64,000 bases of DNA from Caulobacter segnis (lineage in GTDB: Bacteria > Pseudomonadota > Alphaproteobacteria > Caulobacterales > Caulobacteraceae). Numbering within the stretch: the first letter of the stretch is position 1; each line of letters begins with the position of its first letter. The position numbers were made by a program, and so were the translations under genes. Positions 51,478-60,402 of this stretch are shown piece after piece. The notes beneath the pieces are model-generated. The model was given only the letters and a program-made list of their open reading frames with translations, ran no database searches and was not told where the DNA came from. The stretch lies in NCBI RefSeq assembly GCF_019931575.1, contig NZ_CP082923.1, positions 1,054,001 through 1,118,000 on the forward strand, written 5' to 3'.

Positions 51478-53334
51478 CTATTTCCCCGCCTCCTTCTCCT
51501 TGTAGAAGCCCTGCAGCACGAAGAACGCCGGCTTGCGGCGGCCGGTCGGCGAGACCAGGCCCTTGCGGTTCCAGCCCTGCTGATAGACCGGATGCTGGCG
51601 GCGGGGCGCGCGGAAGTCCTTGAGGATCCAGGGCGACATGCCGCGCAACGTCGGGATCTTGCGGGCCATGGCCAGGGTCTTCTCGTAGTATTTCTTCTGG
51701 TAGTCCTCGGAGAACTTGCGCATCAGCCGCGGGTCGCTGAAGCCGGCCAGGGCGTCGGCGCCGAACTCCGAAAACACCATCGGCTTGTCGGTGGCCTTCC
51801 AGGCGATGTCGGGCAGGGCGTCCAGGGCGTCGTCGCTGTACCAGCCGTTGTAGGTATTGGCCGACAGCACATCCAACTTATCGGCCAGCGGGTCGTTCAG
51901 GCCCATCAGCGGCTTGCTGTCCACCGTCTTGCGGTCTGTCAGCAGGGCGGCGGTGACCAGGCGGCTGTCGTCCAGGGCCCGGACGTCGTCGACCAGCTGG
52001 TAGAGGAAGCTGTTGCGGGCGTCGGTGATCGGCGTCTCGTTGGCCACGCTCCACATGATGATCGAGGCGCGGTTCAGGTCGCGGCGCATGTTGTCGGCCA
52101 GCATGCCGCGCGCCAGGGAAAGGGTGCGCGGATTGGCGAAGTCGACCAGCCAGTAGACGGGGATCTCGGACCAGACCAGCAGGCCCATCTCGTCGGCCAG
52201 CCGGGTCGTCACCTCGCTGTGCGGATAGTGGGCCAGGCGCACGAAGTTGCCGTGCAGGCCTTCCTTGACCTCGGCCAGCAGGGCGCGGGCCCCGGCCTCG
52301 GTGATGGTGCGGGCGGGGTTCTCGCCGAACTCTTCCTCGTGGATCGAGATGCCGCGCAGGAAGATCGGCTTGCCGTTCAGCAGGATCTCGCTGCCCTTGG
52401 TCTCGATGGTGCGGAAGCCGACGCGGTCGGTCAGCCGGTCCTCGCCGGCCTGGACGACGACGTCGTACAGCTTGGGCCGTTCCGGCGACCAGCGAGCCAA
52501 GCCCTTGGGCGCGGCGGCCGAGGCGGTCAGAACGCCCTTGGCGTCCGTCCTGCCCGTGACGTCGAGGCCCAGCTCGGCGACGCGGACATGGACCTCCTGG
52601 TTGGCCGCCTGGGCGCCGTCCAGCTTCACCGTTGCGGCGATCCTGCCGTCCTTGGTCAGGCGCACCCAGGCCTCGTCGATGAAGGTGGCCGGCGTGATGA
52701 CCAGGCGCATCGGCCGGGTGATCCCGCCGTAGTTCTCCCAGTCGGTCACCGGAGGCGGCACGCCGTCGGCCTGGGGCGTGGAGTCGACGCCGACCGTGAT
52801 CTGGTTGTTGCTGGCCCGCAGGACGTCGGTGACCTCCAGCGAGAACGGCGTGAAGCCGCCCTCGTGCTCCCCGACCGCCTTGCCGTTCAGGAACACCCTG
52901 GCGGTGTAGTTGACCGCCTCGAAGCGCAGGAAGGCGCGCTGGCCGGGCTTCAGCGGCGCGGCGTCGAAGCGGCGCGTGTACCACATCAGGCCCTGGTAGT
53001 AGCGCAGGGTCGGGTCGTGGCCGATCCAGCCCTGCGGCAGGGTGGCCGTCGCCGCGCGGTCCATGTCGTATTCGTACAGCGCCGTCGGCTTGGCCCTGGT
53101 CAGGGCGTCGACATCGACGTCGTCATAACGGCGATGGCCCGCGCCCGGCGCGCCGCGGTGGAAGCCGGCCAAGCCGTCGCGATAGGGGTCGACCGAGTAA
53201 CGCCAGGTCCCCGACAGGTCCTGACCGTCGCGGTTGTCGGCCCGGGTCAGGGTGGGCGAGGAAGCCTGGGCCGCCGGCGTCCAGAGCAGCATGGCGCACG
53301 CCGCGCCCGCCAGAAGCTTCAAACCCGGTCCCAT
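51478..53334 (-). CDS. Secreted glycoside hydrolase family 2, beta-glucuronidase-like
   Basis: 618 residues with signal peptide (K-L-L-A-G-A-A-C-A-M-L-L-W-T-P-A-A-Q-A). Sugar-binding beta-sandwich (Y-Y-Q-G-L-M-W-Y-T-R-R-F, F-L-N-G-K-A-V-G-E-H-E-G-G-F-T-P-F), immunoglobulin-like domain, then TIM barrel with N-G-K-P-I-F-L-R-G-I-S-I-H-E-E, acid/base Glu in S-V-A-N-E-T-P (~433) and nucleophile Glu in F-S-E-F-G-A-D (~523). Compared with LacZ it is short, in the range of glucuronidases and small beta-galactosidases. An operator-like site lies upstream and a TonB receptor is next on the same strand, so it probably trims glucuronosyl residues in the periplasm. Confidence 0.88.
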   Translation of the reverse strand: MGPGLKLLAGAACAMLLWTPAAQASSPTLTRADNRDGQDLSGTWRYSVDPYRDGLAGFHRGAPGAGHRRYDDVDVDALTRAKPTALYEYDMDRAATATLPQGWIGHDPTLRYYQGLMWYTRRFDAAPLKPGQRAFLRFEAVNYTARVFLNGKAVGEHEGGFTPFSLEVTDVLRASNNQITVGVDSTPQADGVPPPVTDWENYGGITRPMRLVITPATFIDEAWVRLTKDGRIAATVKLDGAQAANQEVHVRVAELGLDVTGRTDAKGVLTASAAAPKGLARWSPERPKLYDVVVQAGEDRLTDRVGFRTIETKGSEILLNGKPIFLRGISIHEEEFGENPARTITEAGARALLAEVKEGLHGNFVRLAHYPHSEVTTRLADEMGLLVWSEIPVYWLVDFANPRTLSLARGMLADNMRRDLNRASIIMWSVANETPITDARNSFLYQLVDDVRALDDSRLVTAALLTDRKTVDSKPLMGLNDPLADKLDVLSANTYNGWYSDDALDALPDIAWKATDKPMVFSEFGADALAGFSDPRLMRKFSEDYQKKYYEKTLAMARKIPTLRGMSPWILKDFRAPRRQHPVYQQGWNRKGLVSPTGRRKPAFFVLQGFYKEKEAGK

Positions 53335-53386
53335 CGCATCCTCCAGCAGCCGTTCGGCTTGTCACCGGAAGTTGAAGCACGGCGAG

Positions 53387-53417
53387 TGGTCAGGGCGCAA
53401 CCAAATTGGTCATACCA
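53387..53417. promoter_or_regulatory. Putative GntR operator pair before the GH2 gene
   Basis: TGGTCATACCA (53407-53417) is a perfect match to TGGTCAKRCCA; a weaker copy TGGTCAGGGCG (53387-53397) lies 20 bp away, two helical turns. Both are 53-83 bp upstream of the GH2 ATG at 53334, between the TonB receptor's stop and that start. Confidence 0.6.
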
Positions 53418-53498
53418 CTTGTGTGATGATTGGCCGTAAAGAAAAAGGCGGCCCGATCACGAGGACCGGGCCGCCATGGGTGGCCTTATGTCGGAGCC

Positions 53499-56000
53499 TT
53501 AGAAGCTCTTGCGGACCGTCACCCCGTAGGTGCGCGGGGCGTTCGGATAGCCGCTGTAGCTGCCATCCTGGGCGACCGTCGGGAAGGCCGAGATCAGGCT
53601 CTCGTCGTTGGTCAGGTTACGCGCCCACAGCGACACCTCGATCTGGTGCGCGGTGTTGGTGACGCCCAGGCTGGCGTTGACGATGTTGTTGTCATAGCTG
53701 GCCAAGGCCGGCGACACCGTCTCCGTCAGCTGGACCTTGCTCGAATAGTCGTATTCGACGCGGGCGTAGCCCTGCCAGTCGGCGCCCAGTTCGTGGTTGA
53801 TCGTCGCCGAGGTCGAGAAGTTCCACTTCGGGATGCCCGCCGGGGTGTCGCCCGTCAGGTCGCGGAAGTTCGGGCGACGGCCGGTGGTCGGGTCGACCGG
53901 GCAGCGGGCGGTGTCGAAGGTCACGCAGGCCGCGCCGGTGAAGCTGTCGTACTTCGGATCCAGGTACGTGACCGAAGCGGCCAGGTTCAGCCACTGCACC
54001 GGACGCCAGGCGCTGTCGATTTCAAAGCCCTTCACCGACTCCTCGCCGGCGTTGACCAGGCTGTAGCCGAGGCCGGTGAAGGCGTTCGACTGGAAGCCCT
54101 TGATCGACTGCTTGAACACCGCGACGTTGGCGTAGCCGCCCGGGAAGTTGGCCTTCACGCCCAGTTCGTAGACGTTGACGTCTTCCGGATTGGCGGTGCG
54201 GCCCACGCCGTTGGCGTTGGGCGGACGGCTGTCCGACGACAGGTTGTAGGCGCCGGCCTTCCAGCCCGTGGAGTAGCTGACATAGGCGTTGATCGCGCCG
54301 AAGTCATAGGCCGCGCGGACGGCGTAGGTGACCTTGTCGCCCTTCAGTTGGCCGGACTCGCTGGCGTTCGGATAGTTCACCGGCGCGTGGGTCGGGTCGT
54401 TGCCGTAGAAGAACTGCAGCGCGCCCAGGGCGCTATAGAGGTTGCCCGGCAGGCCGATGGCGGTGAACTGCGGCACGGCGGCCAGGTTCAGCGACGAGAA
54501 CGGGTCGTTCATGACCACGTTCGACCGCGCGTTCTTCTTGTCGTTCATATAGGCCAGACCACCGGTCAGGGTCAGCTTGTCGGTGACCTTGTAGTCGACC
54601 TGGCCGAACAGCGAATACGACTCCTGCTTCATGTTGTAGTAGTCGTTGATGCCTTGGCCGGCCTGGAAATAGGTCGAGCCGGGCTTGACCAGGGTCGGCG
54701 TGGCCAGGCTCTGCAGGAACTCCAGCGCGTAGATGTTCGACTTGCCGGTCAGGGCCGGGCGGATCGTGGCGGGCAGGGCCGCCAGCAGCGTCGCCGGCAC
54801 CTGGCCCGACAGGGCGTCGGCGAAGGCGCGGATATCGCTGCCATAGGTGATGGTGCGGCCCGTATCGAGCTTCTCATTCTGGTAGAAGCCGCCAGCCAGC
54901 CAGCTGAGCGGGCCGTCGCCGCTCGACGCCAGGCGGATTTCCTGGGTGAACGTCTTGATGCTGTTCGCGGTGCGGTTGTTGGAGATGTCCGCGCCGGTGA
55001 AGTCGATGTCCTGGAACGAAGAGCTCGTCTGCTTCCGGTAGGCGGTGATCGCCGTCAGCTTGGCGAAGCCCAGGTCGTGATCCAACTGGCCCGAGACGCC
55101 CTTGCCCGACAGCTTGTTCGACGGGTCGGTGTTGAAGATGACGTCGCGGTCGAAGACCTTGGTCGTGTCGCTGATGGGCTTCTTCAGCACGGCGCCGATC
55201 GCCAGGGTGGCGGGGCCATTATAGATCGAGGTGACGCCGCAGCAGGTCTCGTTGATCTTGTTGTAGTCGGCGATGACGCGGAACGAGGTCTTGTCGGTCG
55301 GTTCCCACAGCACGTCGCCGCGGATCGACCAGCGGTCGCGGTCGTTGACGTCGTTGCCGGTCGTCGTGTTGGTGAAGAAGCCGTCGCGCTTGTTCACGCT
55401 GCCCGACAGGCGCGCGGCCAGGGTGTCGCTGAGCGGCCCGGTGATGGTGCCCTTGATCTGGCGGGTGTTGTAGTTGCCGTAGGTGCCCTCGATCTTGCCG
55501 CCGAACTCGTACTGCGGCTTCTTGGTGACGATGCTGATCGCGCCGGCCGACACGTTCTTGCCGAACAGGGTCGACTGCGGACCGCGCAGCACTTCGATGC
55601 GTTCGACCTCGGGCAGGTCGTCCAGGGCGGCGGCCGAACGGCTGCGATAGACGCCGTCGATGAACACGCCGACCGAGCTTTCGATGCCGTCGTTGCCGTT
55701 GCCGTTGCCGAAGCCGCGGATGACGAAATTCGTCTGACCGGTGGCGTTGAATTGCGAGACCTTCAGCGACGGCACGACCGACTGCAGGTCGATCAGGTCG
55801 CGGACCTGGGCGCGTTCGATGGTCTGCTGACCCGTGACGGCGACCGAGATCGGCACGTCTTGGAGGGTCTGTTCGCGCTTGGTGGCGGTGACGACGATCT
55901 CGTCGATAGCCGTGTTGTCAGTGGGTTGTTGTTGAGCAAAGGCCGGTGAGGCGATGGCGAGCGCCAGGGCGGACGCCCCCAGCAGGTGGACGTTTCTCAT
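53499..56000 (-). CDS. TonB-dependent receptor, uronate-locus type
   Basis: 833 residues from the ATG at 56000 (AGGGAG 8 bp upstream). Signal peptide ends S-P-A-F-A-Q-Q near 23; D-E-I-V-V-T-A-T-K-R-E-Q-T-L-Q-D-V-P is the TonB-box/plug start, V-E-R-I-E-V-L-R-G-P-Q-S-T-L-F-G-K-N the plug end, and the barrel closes with V-T-V-R-K-S-F. It belongs to the smaller receptor type seen with siderophores, vitamins and oligosaccharides. With GH2 immediately downstream it probably imports the uronic-acid oligosaccharide. No TGGTCAKRCCA site was found in its own upstream region. Confidence 0.92.
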   Translation of the reverse strand: MRNVHLLGASALALAIASPAFAQQQPTDNTAIDEIVVTATKREQTLQDVPISVAVTGQQTIERAQVRDLIDLQSVVPSLKVSQFNATGQTNFVIRGFGNGNGNDGIESSVGVFIDGVYRSRSAAALDDLPEVERIEVLRGPQSTLFGKNVSAGAISIVTKKPQYEFGGKIEGTYGNYNTRQIKGTITGPLSDTLAARLSGSVNKRDGFFTNTTTGNDVNDRDRWSIRGDVLWEPTDKTSFRVIADYNKINETCCGVTSIYNGPATLAIGAVLKKPISDTTKVFDRDVIFNTDPSNKLSGKGVSGQLDHDLGFAKLTAITAYRKQTSSSFQDIDFTGADISNNRTANSIKTFTQEIRLASSGDGPLSWLAGGFYQNEKLDTGRTITYGSDIRAFADALSGQVPATLLAALPATIRPALTGKSNIYALEFLQSLATPTLVKPGSTYFQAGQGINDYYNMKQESYSLFGQVDYKVTDKLTLTGGLAYMNDKKNARSNVVMNDPFSSLNLAAVPQFTAIGLPGNLYSALGALQFFYGNDPTHAPVNYPNASESGQLKGDKVTYAVRAAYDFGAINAYVSYSTGWKAGAYNLSSDSRPPNANGVGRTANPEDVNVYELGVKANFPGGYANVAVFKQSIKGFQSNAFTGLGYSLVNAGEESVKGFEIDSAWRPVQWLNLAASVTYLDPKYDSFTGAACVTFDTARCPVDPTTGRRPNFRDLTGDTPAGIPKWNFSTSATINHELGADWQGYARVEYDYSSKVQLTETVSPALASYDNNIVNASLGVTNTAHQIEVSLWARNLTNDESLISAFPTVAQDGSYSGYPNAPRTYGVTVRKSF

Positions 56001-56418
56001 GAATAACTCCCTGTTTTTCTTTATTATTGGCCGCAGGTCTCCTCTTCCCGCCTCGAGCAATCGCGGGTTTCTTTTGGAGGAGGGCGAACCTATTGACGTA
56101 GGGTAAGGGCGATCCTGGCCGGGCGTCCGGGCCGTGCGAGACGGTCGGAGAGGCCAGGCCGTGGATGAAGACGCTTTGCGTCATGTTTCCGCCCCAGTGC
56201 GCCCGGTCTTGCATCCCGCGCGCAACTGATGGCGATTTTAATATGCCCTCGATATTCTAGCGCAAGTTAGAATCAATCGGATTGATCCCGATCACGTTCG
56301 GAACGAGTTTCGAAAGAACGGTGTCTTCCGACGATAGAATCGGGCGCGCCGGGCGGAGGAGAGCGCGCGATTGTCGAAGGGTGGGGATCCCGGGGGGCTG
56401 GCCGAGGAGGCCAGGCCG
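56001..56418. promoter_or_regulatory. Divergent promoter region with CGTTC-G-GAACG palindrome
   Basis: About 420 bp between the receptor and the TetR gene, AT-rich at 56230-56310. CGTTCGGAACG (56295-56305) is a perfect 11-bp palindrome, 114 bp before the TetR start; an ATCGGAT/TCCCGAT imperfect repeat lies just upstream (56275-56292). Either may be the TetR operator. A small hairpin (GACGC-TTT-GCGTC, 56169-56181) lies nearer the receptor. Confidence 0.4.
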
Positions 56419-57000
56419 ATGGCGCAAAGCCAGAAGTCCGTGAAGAAACGCGAGGCGATCCTGGGCGCGGCCATCGAGGTCATCAACGCCAAGGGCTTCG
56501 CCGCCGCCACCATGACCGAGATCGCCGCCGCGCTCGATCTGCGCGACGCGGCTCTCTACTACTACTTCCCCAACAAGCAGGCCCTGGCCTTCGCCGGCCA
56601 CCAGCGCTCGCTGGAGCGATTCGAGGCGATCCTGGCGGTGGTCGAGGCCGCTGGCGGCACGGGGCTGTGCAAGCTGCGGCGATTCCTGAGGGCCCTGCTG
56701 GACGACGCGGTGACCAACGGGCCGCAGCTCTATTTCGGCGACAACTCGTATCTGGCCGACGACCAGCGCAAGGCGATCGAGGCCTGGACCGCCCGATTGT
56801 CCAAGCGGCTGGAGCGGTTCCTGGAGGAGGGCATGGCCGACGGCTCGATCGTGACCTGCGAACCGCCGCTGGTGGTGCAGCTCTTGGTCGGCATGCTGAT
56901 CTGGCTGACCAAGTGGACCCCGGCCACGCCGGGCCTGACCAATGAGCGCCTGCTGGAGGCGATCGAGGCGACCGCGCTCCAGGGGCTGGCCAAGAGCTAG
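56419..57000 (+). CDS. TetR-family transcriptional regulator
   Basis: 193 residues from the ATG at 56419 (GAGGAGG upstream). The N-terminal helix-turn-helix is K-R-E-A-I-L-G-A-A-I-E-V-I-N-A-K-G-F, T-M-T-E-I-A-A-A-L-D-L-R-D-A-A-L-Y-Y-Y-F-P-N-K. The C-terminal ligand domain has W-T-A-R-L-S-K-R-L and V-V-Q-L-L-V-G-M-L-I-W-L and is not classifiable by eye. It is divergent from the TonB receptor and may regulate it or itself. Its stop codon shares CTAG with the convergent YjbR-type gene. Confidence 0.9.
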   Translation: MAQSQKSVKKREAILGAAIEVINAKGFAAATMTEIAAALDLRDAALYYYFPNKQALAFAGHQRSLERFEAILAVVEAAGGTGLCKLRRFLRALLDDAVTNGPQLYFGDNSYLADDQRKAIEAWTARLSKRLERFLEEGMADGSIVTCEPPLVVQLLVGMLIWLTKWTPATPGLTNERLLEAIEATALQGLAKS

Positions 57001-57350
57001 GCGAGCCCCAGCTCCGCCTTGACCTTCTTCGTCAGCTTGGCCGCGATCAGGCCATGCGCCGTCTTCACCCAATCGCTGACCTCGCCGGCGTCCAGGTCGG
57101 CCAGATCCGCGAAGTGCAGCCACTTGGCGCGGGCCAGGTAGGGCGCGGGCGAGGCGCGGCCGGTCTCGGTCAGGACCTCGAACGCCACGTCCGAGGCCTT
57201 GAACGAAATCCCGCCGCCCAGGGTGACGCCCTCGCCGCGGACGGCGAACATCTTGCCGCCAACCTTGAAGACGTGGTCGTCGCCCCACTGGATGGAGAGG
57301 GTCGCGCCCGGCAGGGCCAGGCACGCCTTGTCGAAGGCCTCCGGCGTCAT
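56997..57350 (-). CDS. YjbR/MmcQ-family protein
   Basis: 117 residues. It begins [17 protein letters not shown] and contains W-G-D-D-H-V-F-K-V-G-G-K-M-F-A, P-A-P-Y-L-A-R-A-K-W-L-H-F and a C-terminal helix with A-K-L-T-K-K-V-K: the CyaY-like fold of the MmcQ/YjbR group, proposed to bind DNA. The ATG overlaps the msrA stop (TGATG), so it is translated from the msrA message. Confidence 0.87.
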   Translation of the reverse strand: MTPEAFDKACLALPGATLSIQWGDDHVFKVGGKMFAVRGEGVTLGGGISFKASDVAFEVLTETGRASPAPYLARAKWLHFADLADLDAGEVSDWVKTAHGLIAAKLTKKVKAELGLA

Positions 57351-58003
57351 CAGGCGTCGACGCCCAGGCCGATCGGGCAGACGACGCCGGTCCCGCCGAT
57401 GCCGCAATAGCCGTTCGGGTTCTTGGCCAGGTACTGCTGGTGATAGTCCTCGGCGAAGTAGAACGGACCGGCGGCCGCGATCTCGGTGGTGATGTCGCCC
57501 AGGCCCTGGGCCGACAGGGCCTGCTGGTAGGCTTCCTTGGACTCCACGGCCGCGGCGGCCTGGGCGTCGTTGGCGACATAGACGCCCGAGCGGTACTGGG
57601 TGCCGATGTCGCCGCCCTGGCGCATGCCCTGGGTCGGGTCGTGATTCTCCCAGAAGGTCTTCAGCAGGGCCTCGTAGGTGACGACCTTGGGGTCGAACAC
57701 CACCAGCACCACCTCGGTGTGGCCGGTGCGGCCGGTGCAGACCTCCTCATAGGTCGGGTTGGGCGTGACCCCGGCCGCGTAGCCCGCGGCGGTGACGTAA
57801 ACGCCCGGAACCTGCCAGAACACGCGCTCGACGCCCCAGAAACAGCCCATGGCGAAGACCGCCGTCTCCAGGCTGTCGGAATAAGGCCCCTTCAGCGGAT
57901 GGCCGTTGACGAAGTGGATGTCGGCCGTCGGGATCGCCTGCGCGCGGCCGGGCAGGGCGGTGTCGGCGGTGGGCATCTCGAGGGTCTTCTTGAGCGAGAG
58001 CAT
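57350..58003 (-). CDS. msrA: Peptide-methionine (S)-S-oxide reductase
   Basis: 217 residues, first gene of a two-gene unit with the YjbR-type gene. Nucleophile Cys54 in [31 protein letters not shown] and [20 protein letters not shown] complete the family signature. C-terminal cysteines (Y-C-G and V-V-C-P) should regenerate the active site with thioredoxin. It reduces oxidised methionine in proteins. A ~45-residue N-terminal extension precedes the core, as in E. coli MsrA. Confidence 0.96.
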   Translation of the reverse strand: MLSLKKTLEMPTADTALPGRAQAIPTADIHFVNGHPLKGPYSDSLETAVFAMGCFWGVERVFWQVPGVYVTAAGYAAGVTPNPTYEEVCTGRTGHTEVVLVVFDPKVVTYEALLKTFWENHDPTQGMRQGGDIGTQYRSGVYVANDAQAAAAVESKEAYQQALSAQGLGDITTEIAAAGPFYFAEDYHQQYLAKNPNGYCGIGGTGVVCPIGLGVDA

Positions 58004-58157
58004 GGCGGGCCTTTCGCGGCGGGAATTTCTTGCGCCGGGATATAAGCGCTCGCGTCGTCAGTTTCATCCTGGAACGCGCTTGCTCTGCGACCGCCCCTGA
58101 GTATATTGCGCGCCTTCCCGCGCCGGGGGTCTCAACCACCCCCGACCCGAGTGCGCT

Positions 58158-58247
58158 GGTGAGGTGGCCGAGTGGTTGAAGGCGCACGCCTGGAACGCGT
58201 GTATAGGGGAAACTCTATCGAGGGTTCGAATCCCTCTCTCACCGCCA
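58158..58247 (+). tRNA. tRNA-Ser (anticodon GGA), CCA encoded
   Basis: Acceptor GGTGAGG pairs with TCTCACC, D-arm GGCCGAGTGG, anticodon loop with GGA, a long variable arm as in class II tRNAs, T-arm GAGGG-TTCGAAT-CCCTC, discriminator G and CCA. Its 3' end marks the boundary to AT-richer accessory DNA, so it may be an integration site. Confidence 0.95.
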
Positions 58248-58508
58248 CCCCCGCTTCTAAGGGGTTGATTTTACTATTCATTTTTCCTATTTCGAATTGT
58301 GGCCCCATTTCGGGTCCTACTTTGCTCCAGGAGCACCGCGCTTGTGCTTGTGGAAATTTCACAGTGGCCATTCACTTGGTGGGCCGCTATTTCGGGTGTA
58401 GCCCCTTACAAGCTTCGCCTGTGAGATGACGATGTGCTGCCGGCCATGGAAGAAGCACGGTGCGATCCGCACGGCGCGCAATCGTAAAGCGACCGAAGCG
58501 AAGGGCGC
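58248..58508. other. Junction between tRNA-Ser and the accessory region
   Basis: About 260 bp, AT-rich at first (58255-58300), with no open gene I can support. An integrase, or a repeated copy of the tRNA 3' end, would be expected next to an island; neither is seen here or elsewhere before 64000. It probably holds the promoter for the following operon. Confidence 0.4.
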
Positions 58509-58940
58509 GTGAGCTTGACAACGCCGATAGCGAAGCCAGAACGCAAGCGCCTCTATGACAAGGGCGAGCGTCGGCGAAAGCACGTCAGTGCAGGCGACGA
58601 GCCGCAATTGGTTTTTGATAGTGACAATCCGCGCAAGGTGGTCGGGAAGTGTCCGGCAACTATCAGCGACGATGATCGCGACGACCTTTTACAGCGGGCC
58701 GTTCCACTTCCAAACGCGGACCGTGAACTTCAGGCACCCAAAAAAATCTACGCGGTATATAGAGGCGCGATCTATGAGGCGCAGACCTCGGATCATGGTC
58801 GGACATATCATGCATACCCATTTAAGGGTAAGCTGGGTGATGCAATTGTCGTCCTATTAGCCGAGATGGCAGACAAGGATGGATGCCGGGAAGAGTTTGA
58901 CCGGTGGCGTAAGAAGTACATTACGAGGCACGGAAAGTGA
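58509..58940 (+). CDS. Uncharacterised protein coupled to ImmA/IrrE gene
   Basis: 143 residues from a GTG at 58509. The N terminus is basic (K-P-E-R-K-R-L-Y-D-K-G-E-R-R-R-K-H), the middle acidic (S-D-D-D-R-D-D-L-L), followed by I-Y-A-V-Y-R-G-A-I-Y-E-A-Q-T-S, H-A-Y-P-F-K-G-K-L and a charged C-terminal helix. I do not recognise a family. Its TGA overlaps the GTG of the next gene by 4 bp, so the two proteins are probably made together and may act as partners. Codon use is clearly less GC-rich than in the rest of the window. Confidence 0.65.
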   Translation: MSLTTPIAKPERKRLYDKGERRRKHVSAGDEPQLVFDSDNPRKVVGKCPATISDDDRDDLLQRAVPLPNADRELQAPKKIYAVYRGAIYEAQTSDHGRTYHAYPFKGKLGDAIVVLLAEMADKDGCREEFDRWRKKYITRHGK

Positions 58941-60355
58941 GCGCATTCGAATTCAGGATGACCGACGTCATAGAGGGCGAGATGCGCCTAATGACGACCT
59001 GTGCGCTGACGGTCTACGCTGACGACATCGCCGTCTGGCCTGTGCAAGGCGACGACGAAGCTAGTCTAGAGATTCAGATCGACGATCTGCTGGCACACCT
59101 AGTGGAATACTGGAAGCCGTTGGTGCTTCGCCAAACGTACCCTTTTGGGCTTAATCCTAAGCGTCCTAGTGACCTCGGATACAAGGCGCGGCGTCGATGG
59201 GACGACCTGCCCGAAGAACAAGTGACGGCCGAAGACGAAGAACTGGAAACCTTCCTCGATTGCCACGAAATCTCGCGTTGCTTCGCCGGTTACTTCGACC
59301 TGCCGCCACTCTGGATCATCCGCTCCGGAGATCACATGCTTGTCGAAGCGTCAGGCGGCGTGGTTTCGGTGCCGTTCGACGCTGCGATCGCAAGTCTAGT
59401 AGCCGCCGGTGACCAAATTGCCGAGCGGCTCGCAGAGGGGGGCGAACGCTGGAGCGATCTCGCAAATGCCTGGAAGGCGAGGGATGATGGAGAGGGGCTG
59501 GTCTTTCTCAGCTGGGCTACTAGCCTCGATCAGAAACTGGCCCAGAGCCTGGCTGACGATGGTCTCCTAGAAGCACCGCAGAGCCTTGCCGACGCGGCGA
59601 ACGACAACGATGAGCTGAGATTGGCCGCTCGCATGGCCAGTGCCCTGCCGCCCGAGCAAGTTCGCACGGTGCTGCAGTTAGTCGCTGGGTTTCCGAAAGT
59701 GGAAGCGCCCCGGCTCGTTGCTCTGGCTGCGGCCTCACGCAGCTACTTCGACGAAACGCTAGTCGCGGCTCGGCCATTCGAACAGGGTGAAGGCCTCGCA
59801 GACTTCGTTCGGGAACAGCTCAGCCTGAAGTCTAATGAAGCTGTCGATATCTTTTCGATTGTGGAGCAACTTGGGGTCGACACTCACGTTCAAGCGGTTG
59901 AACCACGATCACTAGATGCGTTGGCGGTGTATGGTCGTAAGCACGGTCCCGCTATCCTTCTTAATACAGAAGCGATCGATCGGAAGTTCGAAATCGCGTT
60001 CAAAGATGCTGGTCGAGCGCGTGTAACTTTGGCGCATGAGCTCTGCCATCTCCTAATCGATGGCGGTAATGCATTGAGCGCCGTTGATGTGCTTGGTGGC
60101 CTCATGCCGTTGAGCATAGAGCAGCGCGCTCGCGCCTTTGGCGCCCAACTTCTGCTGCCCAGCAGCGTAGCGGCCAACGTCTGGATTGACATGGGACGTC
60201 CCCGCTCGCGGGCGGGCTTGGTAGAGACCCTTGACCAACTCAGTCAGCTTTACACGGTTACCCACAGCGTTGCTGCCTGGAAGTTGGAACACGGCGCGCG
60301 CGCTCATGGTGAGAACCTTGAGGCGATGTTGAGATCGATCGTCCCCAATCGTTAG
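58937..60355 (+). CDS. ImmA/IrrE-family metallopeptidase
   Basis: 472 residues with a GTG start. The zinc site H-E-L-C-H (367-371) lies in V-T-L-A-H-E-L-C-H-L-L-I-D, followed by A-R-A-F-G-A-Q-L-L-L-P, the usual ImmA/IrrE pattern. The first ~350 residues are acidic, with W-P-V-Q-G-D-D-E-A and W-D-D-L-P-E-E-Q, and are much longer than in simple ImmA proteins. No N-terminal helix-turn-helix is seen, so the usual Xre-ImmA fusion is absent. Members cleave repressors or antitoxins in phage and stress responses. Its operon partner upstream could be the substrate or inhibitor; a type I restriction locus converges on it. Confidence 0.83.
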   Translation: MSAFEFRMTDVIEGEMRLMTTCALTVYADDIAVWPVQGDDEASLEIQIDDLLAHLVEYWKPLVLRQTYPFGLNPKRPSDLGYKARRRWDDLPEEQVTAEDEELETFLDCHEISRCFAGYFDLPPLWIIRSGDHMLVEASGGVVSVPFDAAIASLVAAGDQIAERLAEGGERWSDLANAWKARDDGEGLVFLSWATSLDQKLAQSLADDGLLEAPQSLADAANDNDELRLAARMASALPPEQVRTVLQLVAGFPKVEAPRLVALAAASRSYFDETLVAARPFEQGEGLADFVREQLSLKSNEAVDIFSIVEQLGVDTHVQAVEPRSLDALAVYGRKHGPAILLNTEAIDRKFEIAFKDAGRARVTLAHELCHLLIDGGNALSAVDVLGGLMPLSIEQRARAFGAQLLLPSSVAANVWIDMGRPRSRAGLVETLDQLSQLYTVTHSVAAWKLEHGARAHGENLEAMLRSIVPNR

Positions 60356-60402
60356 ATTGTTGTAGAGTTTTCGCGTCGGATGCCGGCGAGCTTGTAAGCA
60401 GG

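Noticed and set aside
51147..51623. 158-codon plus-strand frame opposite the end of GH2.
   Set aside because: It runs into the GH2 coding region antisense, has low-complexity composition and no plausible start signal.
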